64,000 nt of DNA, from NCBI RefSeq assembly GCF_016908565.1, contig NZ_JAFBED010000001.1:558001-622000 (forward strand), written 5' to 3'. Positions 29,387 through 38,079 of this stretch are shown here, one piece after another. Under the pieces are notes generated by a model that saw only the letters and a program-made list of their open reading frames with translations, ran no database searches and was not told the DNA's origin. The position numbers and the translations under genes were made by a program. Source of the stretch: Sutcliffiella tianshenii (lineage in GTDB: Bacteria > Bacillota > Bacilli > Bacillales > Bacillaceae_I). Within the stretch, counting starts at the first letter, position 1. The number at the start of each line of letters is the position of its first letter.

Positions 29387-29561
29387 TTGTACAACATTCC
29401 CTTCCGTTTTTTAATCTGTCCAAAATACTCGTGCTATATCGAATAAACTTCGCTTTTATCGTTCCCTAACCTAAAAAAAAGCAAACATGATTTATAGGTG
29501 TTTTCGTACTCTTCGCTGTTTTTACGTATATAGGAAATCCTCGAACCAAGCGCTTCATCGT
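29387..29561. other. speE upstream region
   Basis: AT-rich gap leading into the MITE-like element at 29562. I see no convincing promoter hexamer pair for speE, no ORF and no structured leader. Confidence 0.3.
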
Positions 29562-29677
29562 GCTCTTTTCCTGTAGATCAAGTCTTTCCTATTATTTTGA
29601 ATGGGGATAGGCTGTAAAAAATCCAAAAGCCGATTTTTTACTTTTTTGCCACATCAAATAATGTTAATGAAAAGAGC
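29562..29677 (+). mobile_element. MITE-like element, copy A
   Basis: 116 bp bounded by 9-bp inverted repeats GCTCTTTTC / GAAAAGAGC. Inside is a hairpin, TAAAAAATC / GATTTTTTA around CAAAAGCC. The first 16 bp (TGCTCTTTTCCTGTAG) and 27 bp around the hairpin are identical to copy B at 33370-33482, which is in the opposite orientation. No coding capacity. Target-site duplications are not clear. Confidence 0.6.
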
Positions 29678-29759
29678 TTAATTTAATTTTATACAACAAG
29701 AAAAAAGTATAGATGAATCTAGCAAAAATTCAAGTTAAAATTTATTTTTTTTTGAAAAT

Positions 29760-29789
29760 GTTTAAAACGCGGGAAAGGTTTTCATACTG
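29760..29789 (+). promoter_or_regulatory. SigF/SigG-type promoter of pbpG
   Basis: GTTTA, 18 bp, CATACTG. It resembles forespore promoters; B. subtilis pbpG is expressed in the forespore under SigF. Located 52 bp before the start. Confidence 0.4.
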
Positions 29790-29840
29790 AGTAGTAATGA
29801 TGCAGGACTAGGACTCTCACGGAAAGGGGGAATTTCTGAA

Positions 29841-31910
29841 ATGGAATTGATGACAGATGACCGGTTGCAGCGGGTTTTGAAGTATGTTCGTGCCTTTATT
29901 TTTATTTTTTCAATCCTAGCAATCTCGTTGATGGTTTTAATAGGAAGTGTCATCATTTATGCGAAGTCCAAGGGGGCACCTCCTCTATCTGTGTCCCAGT
30001 CTTCGATTTTCTATAGCAAGGACGGCTCGATCATCGGGGAGGCACATAGCGGGGAGAAACGATATTGGGTTTCGCTTGCCGATATCTCCCCTCATCTGAT
30101 CGACGCCACGGTTGCGGTGGAGGATCGCCGCTTTTTCAGCCATCATGGGTTTGACCCGAAACGGATTGCCGGTGCGCTCCTTGCTGACATCAAGGCGATG
30201 GCAAAGGTCCAAGGGGCGAGCACGATCTCGCAACAGTATGCCCGCAATCTTTTCTTGGAGCATGAAAAGACATGGAACCGAAAATTGAATGAGGCACTCT
30301 ATACAATCCGGATCGAGGCCAATTATTCAAAGGAAGAGATCCTTGAAGGCTATTTGAATACGATCTATTACGGGCATGGTGCGTACGGAATCGAGTCAGC
30401 CTCCTATTATTATTTTGGCAAGCCGGCAGCGGACCTGAACTTGGCCGAGGCCAGCATGCTTGCAGGGATTCCCAAGGGTCCAGGGGTGTATTCCCCTTTT
30501 ACAGATAGTGAACGGGCTTTGGCAAGACAGAAGACGGTGCTTGATTCGATGGTCGAAAATAAGGACATCACACGCGCCGAGGCCGAGGCTGTCCTTGCTG
30601 AGCCGCTAGTATATGGAGATCGCGAGCATCTGCCGAAGGAATTCATGGCTCCATATTTTCAGGATGCAGTCAGGTCCGTGATCCGTCATGATCTGAAGCT
30701 GGAAAAAGAACTCGAGGACGGCGGGCTTCATATCTATACGACGCTTGACCCGAAGATGCAGGAAATTGCGGAGGAACAGATCACAGCCACTTTCGATCCG
30801 AACTCCACGATGCAGGTCGGTTTTGTCGCGATGGAGCCAAAGTCCGGAAAAGTGCTGGCACTTGTCGGTGGACGGGATTATGAGGAAAGCCCGTATAACA
30901 GGGTGACCCAGGCGGAAAGGCAGCCTGGCTCCACATTTAAGCCGCTCCTTTATTATCGTGCGCTGGAAAAGGGCTTTACGCCATCGACCGGGTTCCGCAG
31001 CGAGCGGACGACATTCCAGGTCGATGAAGGGCGGTCCACTTATACGCCGCATAATTTCAACCATTACTATGCCAATGACACCTTGACGATGATGCAGGCA
31101 CTGCCGCTTTCGGATAATGTGTATGCAGTGAAGACCCATCTGCTCCTGGGAAAAAGCGAACTGGTCAAACAGGCGAAAAAGATGGGCATCGAATCGAATG
31201 TAAAGGCGGTCCCTTCCCTCGCACTTGGGACTTCGCCTGTCCGGGTGCTTGATATGGCAAATGCCTACAGCACGTTTGCCAATGGCGGAAAAGAGGTCCA
31301 GCCAGTTTTTATCGAAAAGGTGGTCAACTACAAGGGCGAGGTCCTCTATGAGCGCGATGCCAAGGCAAAGCAGGTATTGGATAAGGATGTCACGTTCGTG
31401 CTGAACCATATGATGACAGGGATGTTCGATACGGCCCTGAATGGCTATATGGCAGTGACAGGGAATGCCATCAAGGATAAGCTGACCCGCCCCTATGCAG
31501 GTAAATCGGGCTCGACGGAAACGGACAGCTGGATGATCGGCTATACGCCGCAGCTGGTGAGTGCCGTCTGGACGGGTTACGATAAGGACCAGAACATCAC
31601 CCTATGGACGGAAAAGCGCTATGCGAAGGAAATCTGGGCAGGATTCATGGAAAATGCCCTGAAAAATAAATCGGTGGTGGCGTTCCAGCCGACCGATAAT
31701 GTAGTCAGTGTGAAGGTTAACCCGCAAAGCGGACTGCTGGCTTCAGAGGACTGCCCGGTTTCGCGGATGACGTATTATGTAAAAGGATCTGAACCGACGG
31801 AGTATTGTACTAAAGAAGCGGAGGGTACCGAGCAGGAGCAGGCACCGCCTGATACGACAGCTCCAGAGAAGAAGGAAAAATGGTGGAAGAAGCTTGTACC
31901 TTGGATGTAG
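29841..31910 (+). CDS. pbpG: Class A penicillin-binding protein PbpG (PBP2d)
   Basis: Bifunctional peptidoglycan glycosyltransferase/transpeptidase, needed with PbpF for spore germ-cell-wall synthesis in B. subtilis. 689 residues: a membrane anchor at about 18-41; GT51 domain with Glu94 in VAVEDRRFF, GASTISQQYARN near 125-136 and RKLNEALYTIRIE near 147-159; transpeptidase domain with Ser364 of STFK, SDN at 424-426 and KSGS at 555-558. The C-terminus is Pro/Glu then KKEKWWKKLVPWM. AAGGGGGAATTTCTGAA precedes the ATG. Confidence 0.95.
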   Translation: MELMTDDRLQRVLKYVRAFIFIFSILAISLMVLIGSVIIYAKSKGAPPLSVSQSSIFYSKDGSIIGEAHSGEKRYWVSLADISPHLIDATVAVEDRRFFSHHGFDPKRIAGALLADIKAMAKVQGASTISQQYARNLFLEHEKTWNRKLNEALYTIRIEANYSKEEILEGYLNTIYYGHGAYGIESASYYYFGKPAADLNLAEASMLAGIPKGPGVYSPFTDSERALARQKTVLDSMVENKDITRAEAEAVLAEPLVYGDREHLPKEFMAPYFQDAVRSVIRHDLKLEKELEDGGLHIYTTLDPKMQEIAEEQITATFDPNSTMQVGFVAMEPKSGKVLALVGGRDYEESPYNRVTQAERQPGSTFKPLLYYRALEKGFTPSTGFRSERTTFQVDEGRSTYTPHNFNHYYANDTLTMMQALPLSDNVYAVKTHLLLGKSELVKQAKKMGIESNVKAVPSLALGTSPVRVLDMANAYSTFANGGKEVQPVFIEKVVNYKGEVLYERDAKAKQVLDKDVTFVLNHMMTGMFDTALNGYMAVTGNAIKDKLTRPYAGKSGSTETDSWMIGYTPQLVSAVWTGYDKDQNITLWTEKRYAKEIWAGFMENALKNKSVVAFQPTDNVVSVKVNPQSGLLASEDCPVSRMTYYVKGSEPTEYCTKEAEGTEQEQAPPDTTAPEKKEKWWKKLVPWM

Positions 31911-31924
31911 ATGAATAAAAAGTT

Positions 31925-31954
31925 AAAACCCCCGAGATGCCTCTCGGGGGTTTT
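31925..31954 (+). terminator. pbpG terminator
   Basis: AAAACCCCCGAG / CTCGGGGGTTTT, perfect 12-bp stem with 6-nt loop, 14 bp past the stop. The A-run on the other side lets it also serve the convergent ywhD transcript weakly. Confidence 0.88.
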
Positions 31955-32069
31955 AGGTGTCCTAGCTTTCCATGTGCTCTATACACATGTAGACTTAGTT
32001 TACTTTTTTTGCGGTAATAACTCAAGTGGGTATAGCCGAACGTTCAAAAAAATGTCACAACTTTATTTT

Positions 32070-32591
32070 TCAGATGGTGTTGACTTTTAACTGGTTTTTC
32101 AAATCGTCGGACGCACGCTCCCACATTCCGCTGTCATGTCCGATGAGATATTTTTGCAGAATAGTTTTAGACTTGTCGTCCATATGTTCGACGATGATAT
32201 GGCGCTTCATCGATTTGTCCATTCTGTTCACATGCTCCGGCAAGGATTTGTAGCCTCTTCGGATCTCACGGTCGACGGTCATTTCGCAGGCTGTCACACC
32301 GGCATAGTACGGTCCCTCCTGCTTGCGGTCAATCGTCACCCAGACAAGCCAAAACGGCTTTCCGTTCGGTACATCTTCCTTATTCGGCAAAAACTTGATG
32401 CCGCGTTCCACCGTGCTTCGTGCGTGCATGGCGCCGATATCGACAAACGCCTCGCCACCCTCCACGTCAACGAATACCGGTGATACATTATCAAGGCTTA
32501 GTGCACCAACACCAAAGCCTCCATGGCCGTCTGTCGGGTCATTTTTTATGATATTAAATCCAATCGGTTTCTTTTTCTTTTCCTGGTCCAT
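32070..32591 (-). CDS. ywhD: YwhD family protein
   Basis: 173-residue conserved Bacillaceae protein of unknown function. Opening MDQEKKKKPIGFNIIKNDPT and the Gly-rich DGHGGFGVGALSLDNVSPVF are recalled from B. subtilis YwhD. No signal peptide or membrane span. It follows ywhC by 12 bp and so shares its transcript, as in B. subtilis; a link with that membrane protease is possible but unproven. Confidence 0.85.
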   Translation of the reverse strand: MDQEKKKKPIGFNIIKNDPTDGHGGFGVGALSLDNVSPVFVDVEGGEAFVDIGAMHARSTVERGIKFLPNKEDVPNGKPFWLVWVTIDRKQEGPYYAGVTACEMTVDREIRRGYKSLPEHVNRMDKSMKRHIIVEHMDDKSKTILQKYLIGHDSGMWERASDDLKNQLKVNTI

Positions 32592-32603
32592 GATGGTTCC
32601 CCC

Positions 32604-33275
32604 TTAACGTAAGAATATGCTAGCAAACCACTGCATGATTGTTCCTTGTATACTCGGGACAACGTCATACAGCAGCGGATTGATGGTATAGTCACCAAGG
32701 TCTGTAAAAATCAATACTAAAAAGATGATGATGCCGAATGGCTCCAGTCTTGTCATTTTCACCCTCAAATCGGCCGGTGCCAAATCTTCAAGGATCCTGT
32801 ATCCGTCCAATGGCGGAAACGGCAGGAGATTAAAAATGAAAAGAAGCACGTTCAACCTTGTGAAAACGTCGACGAAGAGCTCTATTTTTTCCAGGATGGA
32901 GATCGGCAGTCCTTGGAGCAACCCCAGGCTCACAAGTAGAAAGAACAGCAAATACGCGAGGCACGCAAGCAATAGATTGCTGAGCGGTCCGGCAAGCGAA
33001 ACGAGTATCCCCGCCAATCTCGGATTCTTGAAATAGAACCTGTTGACCGGGACCGGCTTTGCCCATCCGAAGCCTGCAATGAATATCAGTATCGTCCCGA
33101 TCGGGTCCAGATGCACATGCGGCGCCAAGGTTAGCCTTCCCTGATTTTTCGCTGTCGGGTCCCCAAATTTATAAGCCACAAAGGCATGGGCATATTCATG
33201 CAGCGTAAACGCTATAATCAGCGTGATCGCCAAATATGGAATCAACTCCAGATTCAGTCCAAAAAAACTATCCAA
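32604..33275 (-). CDS. ywhC: Site-2 protease family metalloprotease (YwhC)
   Basis: Membrane-embedded zinc protease of the M50 family. 223 residues, mostly hydrophobic with about five spans. HEYAH at 26-30 gives two zinc ligands and the catalytic Glu27; NLLPFPPLDGYRI near 154-166 gives the third ligand (Asp in the LDG motif). No PDZ domain, so it belongs to the short Rip2-like group whose substrates are mostly unknown. Upstream gap holds MITE-like copy B. Confidence 0.92.
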   Translation of the reverse strand: MDSFFGLNLELIPYLAITLIIAFTLHEYAHAFVAYKFGDPTAKNQGRLTLAPHVHLDPIGTILIFIAGFGWAKPVPVNRFYFKNPRLAGILVSLAGPLSNLLLACLAYLLFFLLVSLGLLQGLPISILEKIELFVDVFTRLNVLLFIFNLLPFPPLDGYRILEDLAPADLRVKMTRLEPFGIIIFLVLIFTDLGDYTINPLLYDVVPSIQGTIMQWFASIFLR

Positions 33276-33369
33276 CCCTTTTCCCCTTTTCTACGCGATT
33301 TCTTCGCTTGCGCTTTTCTAATAAGTATACAATAATTTATGTAAGGATAGAAAATATTAGTCGAAATAA

Positions 33370-33482
33370 GCTCTTTTCATAAAGTTTGTTGCTTTTGTCT
33401 GTAAAAAATCGGCTTTTGGATTTTTTATAGCTATAATTACACATTATTTAGTTAGAAAAATCCTATCCTACAGGAAAAGAGC
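33370..33482 (-). mobile_element. MITE-like element, copy B (inverted)
   Basis: 113 bp with the same 9-bp ends, GCTCTTTTC / GAAAAGAGC, and the same hairpin core as copy A, in reverse orientation. Like copy A it sits in a divergent gene gap (ywhC / tautomerase). The two copies flank pbpG-ywhD-ywhC. Confidence 0.6.
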
Positions 33483-33573
33483 ACGACAGTAGTTCATCTT
33501 GCGGGGGTAAGCTGAATACGTCAATGCAACAACATATGCGAAAAAGCCTAAAACTTAAAGGAGTGTCATTCAC

Positions 33574-33759
33574 ATGCCATACGTAACAGTGAAAATGCTT
33601 GAGGGCCGTACAGAGGAACAGAAGAAGGCATTGGTGGAAAAAGTGACGACCGCTGTCAGCGAGACAACCGGCGCACCGGAGGATAAAATCGTTGTGTTCA
33701 TTGAAGAGATGACAAAAGGTCATTACGCGGTTGGCGGGAAGCGCTTGAGCGATCAATAA
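33574..33759 (+). CDS. ywhB: 4-oxalocrotonate tautomerase family protein (YwhB)
   Basis: 61-residue tautomerase-superfamily subunit; after Met removal Pro1 is the catalytic base (MPYVTVKMLEGRTEEQKKAL). Arg12 in EGRTEEQ and the beta-hairpin GHYAVGGKRLSDQ are typical. B. subtilis YwhB shows weak phenylpyruvate/enol tautomerase activity; the natural substrate is unknown. AAAGGAGTGTCATTCAC precedes the ATG. Confidence 0.93.
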   Translation: MPYVTVKMLEGRTEEQKKALVEKVTTAVSETTGAPEDKIVVFIEEMTKGHYAVGGKRLSDQ

Positions 33760-33768
33760 AATATTGTG

Positions 33769-33807
33769 AAAGGTGTCCCGTTGGTTGGTGTTCGGGACAC
33801 CTTTTTT
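33769..33807 (+). terminator. ywhB terminator
   Basis: AAGGTGTCCCG / CGGGACACCTT around a 12-nt loop, then TTTTTGATG. Ten bp after the stop. Confidence 0.88.
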
Positions 33808-33835
33808 GATGATGGAATGGGGTGAAAATGGGAAT

Positions 33836-33960
33836 CGGGCGCAAATTTTTTTTTGCGGGCGATAAACACGCACTACCGGGCGCAAATTTAATTTTGCGGG
33901 CGAAAACCGCGCATTATCGGGCGCAAATCCTGTTTTGCGGGCGAAACCACGCTAATACGG
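33836..33960. repeat. Tandem array L2 (41 bp period)
   Basis: Three units beginning CGGGCGCAAA at 33836, 33877 and 33918, exact 41-bp period. In each, GGGCGCAAA is followed within about 12 bp by TTTTGCGGGCG, a short inverted pair CGCAAA/TTTGCG. Lies between convergent ywhB and the DUF2254 gene. Confidence 0.85.
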
Positions 33961-33986
33961 TGCGTGGGGCAGCATCGATTCCCCCG

Positions 33987-35264
33987 CTACCGAAGAAGTT
34001 CATTCAAACACGCCTTCTTCTCCTCGATTTTCACAATATCCAACGGCTCGAACTGCCCTTCCTTGATGCTGTTGACTAAAAAATCATACATGCTGTTGAT
34101 TTTCCGTCTGATCGGTTTGCTGCTTCCTTCTGCTGTAAGGATCAGGCATTCCAGGATGGTCAGGATCACCGAGATATCAGCCTGTCCGTAGATCCTGAGC
34201 TGGTAGAATGCCGTATACAGAATCTCTTCAAAGGTCCGCTGCGGCAGGAAGATGCGCTGCTTGTGATCCTCATCCAAGAAGAGCAGCAAGTCTGAATCGA
34301 TTTCGCCAAATTCGATCAAGAGCCGGCTCATATACCGGATACAGTTGTTTGCGGTGTTTGGATCATTGATTCCTGGCGAGATGGCCCGCAATGCCACTTC
34401 TGCAAGCTTCTGCAGGGCAAACTCCCCGTCCTGAAGCGGTGTCCTCTCAGGTCCGATTTCCAGATATGGATTGATATCGATGGTTTCCTTTTTTTCTTTA
34501 AGAAAATAAACTTCTCCGATGACACTTTTGTCTGTCACAAAATCACCGATCCGCTTGTGGTAATGAATGAACAGGTCGTGCTCCTTCGCTTTTTCAGCCA
34601 GTCCTTCAGTGTCTAAGAGCTGGATGTAGCCTGTAGCTTCTGCCATCCATTCCAATTTCTCGATATAGTCGAAGTTCTGCTTTTCCGAAAGGACCAGTTT
34701 CCCCTCTTCTATCAGCGTCTTCTTCTTTTCGGCAGTCTCCATCCCTTCCTTCATCAGCCGTTCGATCAGCATGCTTACCCGGATTGACCTGGAAACGTGA
34801 TGAATGAAGAACACAAAGTAGCCGACACAGATGATGGCAAGGATGATGCCGACCCCAGCAGCCAATACGCGCTGGTCGTCGAGCCAGTCCTTCATGAATA
34901 GAAGCGAAAGCACAGTATAGATGAACGCTCCAACGAAAACGCCGAGCACCCTGACTGTACTGCTTTCCGTCATAAAGTCCTGCAGGGTACGCGGGGAGAA
35001 CTGTGAGGAGTATGTCGTCAGCACAACCATGATCGTGGAAAACGAAATCGTCGTCATCGTCAGGATTGCCGTCGAGATGGAGCTCAGTATCGTCGTTCCT
35101 AGGTCCACACTCGTAAACAGTACCTTTGGCAGGGCATTCTGCACCGAATCTGCAAACACTGTATCAATCAAAATCACTATGATGGTCAATATGATGCTTG
35201 CTATGCTGTATATGCTCGGAACAAACCATATGCTCTCTCTCGCCTTCAATGTCCACTTATCCAT
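33987..35264 (-). CDS. DUF2254 membrane protein
   Basis: 425 residues of unknown function. The start is the ATG at 35264 (MDKWTLKARESIWFVPSIYS), about 11 nt after AAGGGG; a longer reading frame upstream runs through a tandem repeat and is not believed. Four membrane spans lie in the first 165 residues (around 18-38, 63-85, 112-132, 138-160), followed by a soluble C-terminal domain of about 260 residues with ALRAISPGINDPNTA, the family signature. No partner is apparent; array S2 lies 135 bp upstream. Confidence 0.85.
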   Translation of the reverse strand: MDKWTLKARESIWFVPSIYSIASIILTIIVILIDTVFADSVQNALPKVLFTSVDLGTTILSSISTAILTMTTISFSTIMVVLTTYSSQFSPRTLQDFMTESSTVRVLGVFVGAFIYTVLSLLFMKDWLDDQRVLAAGVGIILAIICVGYFVFFIHHVSRSIRVSMLIERLMKEGMETAEKKKTLIEEGKLVLSEKQNFDYIEKLEWMAEATGYIQLLDTEGLAEKAKEHDLFIHYHKRIGDFVTDKSVIGEVYFLKEKKETIDINPYLEIGPERTPLQDGEFALQKLAEVALRAISPGINDPNTANNCIRYMSRLLIEFGEIDSDLLLFLDEDHKQRIFLPQRTFEEILYTAFYQLRIYGQADISVILTILECLILTAEGSSKPIRRKINSMYDFLVNSIKEGQFEPLDIVKIEEKKACLNELLR

Positions 35265-35396
35265 CGCTAAAGTATCCCCTTTTATCCGTACTTTTTTCTT
35301 ATACCATTCCCTTTTGTGTCGGGGATTAAGCGGGTTAAGGAAAAATAATCCACATTGGTGGAGAATTGAGTGAGATTTTTTTAGCTGATTCAGTTT

Positions 35397-35510
35397 ATCG
35401 GTCGGAAACTCACACTTATCGATCCGTTTCTTTGCGTAATCGATCCGTTCGGTTCCGTTATCGATCCGTTTTCCCACATTATCGGTCCATTACGAAGCAT
35501 TATCGATCCG
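35397..35510. repeat. Short-period tandem array S2 (exact 21 bp) upstream of the DUF2254 gene
   Basis: ATCGATCCG or close variants (ATCGGTCGG, ATCGGTCCA) begin at 35397, 35418, 35439, 35460, 35481 and 35502: six units, every interval 21 bp. The 6-mer ATCGAT is self-complementary. The DNA between the conserved cores is not conserved. Confidence 0.9.
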
Positions 35511-35564
35511 CTCGACAATCAGTGACAAAATCCGCACACCAAAACAAAGCTTCAGCAAATAAAA

Positions 35565-35592
35565 AGCCAGACCCATATCTACGGGTCTAGCT
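35565..35592 (-). terminator. ywgA terminator overlapping its stop codon
   Basis: AGCCAGACCC / GGGTCTAGCT (one G-U), 8-nt loop, followed on the minus strand by TTTTTATTT. The TAG stop of ywgA is inside the stem. Confidence 0.78.
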
Positions 35593-36102
35593 CAGCAACT
35601 GCGCTCGCAGCTTTTCGATATATTCGTATGCCTCGTCCACTTCCTGCTCGGTGTAACGCTGCTTGCTCTTTAACGTGAACACCTTTTCCTGCACTTCTTC
35701 TTTTGGCAGATTCTCAAAGTAAAGCACCGTTGAAACGAGCTCAAGGAAGCGTGAGCTCTGTTCGTTCATGGCGGTCATGCACTCGCCGAGATGCGGCATC
35801 TCCAGGTCGTAGTGCTTGAGGAATTCCGATCCCGTATCCGTGAGGGAGTAACGGTACTGCGAGTAGCCGCCTTTGTTTTCCTTCAGTTCGTGCAAAAAGC
35901 CCAGGTTGCAGAGCTCTTCCACTCTTAAGGTCACCTCTTCGGAATATGGTCCATAGAAATGGAAATTGTATTTTTCATAGAATGGGTAGTTCAGCTTTTT
36001 GGCTATGTACACCATCTTTTGCAGCTTTTTTCTCCCGATGACTTCCCCGGCCGTAGCAAAGACCTTCATTAATTTTGCGTGATCGATCAACAAACCCTTC
36101 AT
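35587..36102 (-). CDS. ywgA: YwgA family protein
   Basis: 171-residue conserved Bacillaceae protein. LQKMVYIAKKLNYPFYEKY then NFHFYGPYSEEV resembles the opening of Panacea (DUF4065/SocA-like) antitoxin-chaperone domains, with a winged-helix-like middle (YRYSLTDTGSEFLKHY); this relation is inference. C-terminal helices are charged. It follows ywfO by 21 bp and probably forms a two-gene operon with it, as in B. subtilis. Confidence 0.85.
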   Translation of the reverse strand: MKGLLIDHAKLMKVFATAGEVIGRKKLQKMVYIAKKLNYPFYEKYNFHFYGPYSEEVTLRVEELCNLGFLHELKENKGGYSQYRYSLTDTGSEFLKHYDLEMPHLGECMTAMNEQSSRFLELVSTVLYFENLPKEEVQEKVFTLKSKQRYTEQEVDEAYEYIEKLRAQLLS

Positions 36103-36123
36103 CTCCTAACGTGTATCCGTAGC

Positions 36124-37422
36124 CTATATTCCTAATATCTCTCTGATTTTTTTCTTTATCGCGCGTTTTGACGTCTGGTCCTCTAGTATGTCCTGTGGAA
36201 AATAAAGCTTATGGTCGGTTCTTCTTTTGCCGGAAATCGCTTCTACTATCTCCGATTCCCTGGAAAGCTCCCGGATGTCCCCGTTTGGCTTCAACAGATG
36301 GATCGGCAATCTTTCTTCCTCTTCACCAGGACGGTAAAAGTCGTACGGCAGGTCGGAGGAGGAATCGACTACAAGGTAATATTCCGGATCGAGTCCCGCT
36401 TTTTTGAAGAGACCCATCAGTTCCATTAAATCCATCATCTGCTTATTAGGATTAAATTCGACATACTTAAACAAATTCCTGTTCATAAATCGTCGACAAA
36501 GGTCACTTATTATCGAATCTTCTTCCTCTTCCCAAGCCTGGAAGTAAAACATGATGACGGCTTCGTCCAATTTTATATAATCCTCAAGCTCAAGCTTGTC
36601 CTGAAAAAGGGAATAAAAATGTATCGGATCATGCTTGAACGTATAGTTTTCCTCATACAGTTGTTTTGCTCGATGAAGGATCTTCGTTAAAATAACCTCC
36701 GCACTTCTTGTCACCGGATGGAAATAGACCTGCCAGTACATCTGGTAGCGGCTCATGATATAATCCTCGACCGCGTGCATCCCGCTCGACTTGATGACCA
36801 CCTGATCCTCTCTCGGCCTCATGACGCGCAGGATCCGCTCCATATCGAAGTTCCCGTAGCTCACCCCTGTAAAATAGGCATCACGAAGCAGGTAATCCAT
36901 CCGATCGGCATCAATCTGACTGGAAATCAAGCTTACTACTAATTTATTTTTATATGTTTTGGCAATCACTTCGGCTACATGCTTCGGAAAATCCTTATGG
37001 ACATTACGCAATACGGCATTCACCTCGGTTTTGCCCAAAATGATCTCTTGTGTAAAATCCTCATGATCGAGGTGGAACACTTTTTCAAAGGAATGGGAGA
37101 ACGGACCATGCCCAAGATCATGGAGCAATGCTGCACACAGGCACAATAGGCGGTTTTCAGGATGCCAGTCCGGCCTTCCGTCAAAGCCGTCGTCAATGAT
37201 CCGGCGTACGATTTCATAGACTCCAAGCGAATGGTTCAGACGGCTGTGCTCCGCGCCATGAAACGTCAAATATGTCGTCCCTAGCTGACGGATCCTTCTC
37301 AGGCGCTGGAACTCCCTTGTCCCGATCAAGTCCCATATCACACGGTCACGAACATGCACATAACGATGGACCGGATCTTTGAATACTTTTTCTTCACTAA
37401 GCTTTTCCGTTGCATAACTCAT
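36124..37422 (-). CDS. ywfO: HD-domain phosphohydrolase (YwfO)
   Basis: Putative dNTP triphosphohydrolase-type enzyme, 432 residues. The HD metal site is HSRLNHSLGVYEI near 59-71, ALLHDLGHGPFSHSFE with His101-Asp102, and SSQIDADRMDYLLRDAYFTG near 176. The C-terminal half is specific to the YwfO/EF1143 group, which in Enterococcus hydrolyses dNTPs. A TATAAT lies 50-60 bp upstream. Confidence 0.9.
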   Translation of the reverse strand: MSYATEKLSEEKVFKDPVHRYVHVRDRVIWDLIGTREFQRLRRIRQLGTTYLTFHGAEHSRLNHSLGVYEIVRRIIDDGFDGRPDWHPENRLLCLCAALLHDLGHGPFSHSFEKVFHLDHEDFTQEIILGKTEVNAVLRNVHKDFPKHVAEVIAKTYKNKLVVSLISSQIDADRMDYLLRDAYFTGVSYGNFDMERILRVMRPREDQVVIKSSGMHAVEDYIMSRYQMYWQVYFHPVTRSAEVILTKILHRAKQLYEENYTFKHDPIHFYSLFQDKLELEDYIKLDEAVIMFYFQAWEEEEDSIISDLCRRFMNRNLFKYVEFNPNKQMMDLMELMGLFKKAGLDPEYYLVVDSSSDLPYDFYRPGEEEERLPIHLLKPNGDIRELSRESEIVEAISGKRRTDHKLYFPQDILEDQTSKRAIKKKIREILGI

Positions 37423-37604
37423 TCTCTTGACCTCGTTTACGTGTGATATTTTTAAACCTGACTCTATTATATAGTATTTTTTTTACAAAGAAAGGATGGC
37501 CAAAAGGCAAAATAGAGGGTCTATCCTCGTATTACCCGAACATATTCCCGCCTACTCTTTTTTTCGTCATTCTACTGATAATCTGAATCTTTTAGGCGAA
37601 TAAA

Positions 37605-37636
37605 AAATCACCTTTGTACGAATACGAAGGCGATTT
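37605..37636 (-). terminator. Terminator of the DUF1450 gene
   Basis: AAATCACCTT / AAGGCGATTT, nine of ten pairs, 12-nt loop, then TTTTTTATTC on the minus strand. It abuts the stop codon. Confidence 0.72.
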
Positions 37637-37861
37637 CTATTTTTTGATCTTTTTCACTATTTTTTCGATCAGTTCATCTTCTGTTGGTGCAGAAACAGGA
37701 CGGTTGTTCACAAATGCAAACGACTTCTTCCTTCCCGGTCCGCAATAAGATTGGCATCCCACATCCAGCGTTGCTTCCTCATCCACATTTTTCAGCTTCG
37801 GAATCAATGTTTTGATGTTGGTTGCCTGGCAATCATCACATATTCGAAATTCATTCGCCAT
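37637..37861 (-). CDS. DUF1450 family small cysteine protein
   Basis: 74 residues, [20 protein letters not shown] onward. Cysteines lie in CDDC (8, 11) and in GCQSYCGPG, and the ending [20 protein letters not shown] is shared with YuzB-like DUF1450 proteins (thioredoxin-like ferredoxin fold suspected). Start chosen at the ATG at 37861, 11 nt after GAAAGGG; an upstream extension reads through unlikely sequence. It lies in the slot between ywfO and rsfA occupied by ywzC in B. subtilis, but I cannot confirm they are the same family. Confidence 0.8.
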   Translation of the reverse strand: MANEFRICDDCQATNIKTLIPKLKNVDEEATLDVGCQSYCGPGRKKSFAFVNNRPVSAPTEDELIEKIVKKIKK

Positions 37862-38013
37862 TGCTGGTACAACCCTTTCTTTTCTGGGGATCTGTCCCCA
37901 TGGCTTTGCAAATGATATTTTACATGTAAAATCCACCCTTTGCAAGGGAGTTTCCGGAGAATCAGCCTCGAATTGGCGGCAGATAACAATCTAGTAATTT
38001 TTTCTATGAATAT

Positions 38014-38042
38014 GTATAAATATTTTTTTCTCGTCAAAAATA
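38014..38042 (+). promoter_or_regulatory. Possible SigF promoter of rsfA
   Basis: GTATA, 14 bp, GTCAAAAATA, against GYWTA-N15-GGNRANAMTW (nine of ten in the -10). B. subtilis rsfA is prespore-specific. Confidence 0.35.
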
Positions 38043-38079
38043 ATAACAGAACTAAAGCTTAAAAGGGAGTTGGATTACA

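Noticed and set aside
30606-31409. 267-codon open frame antisense to pbpG
   Set aside because: Opposite a complete penicillin-binding protein with all motifs; no ribosome site.
35265-35477. 71-codon N-terminal extension of the DUF2254 gene
   Set aside because: It reads RID repeats from the 21-bp ATCGATCCG array; the ATG at 35264 has a ribosome site and gives the family N-terminus.
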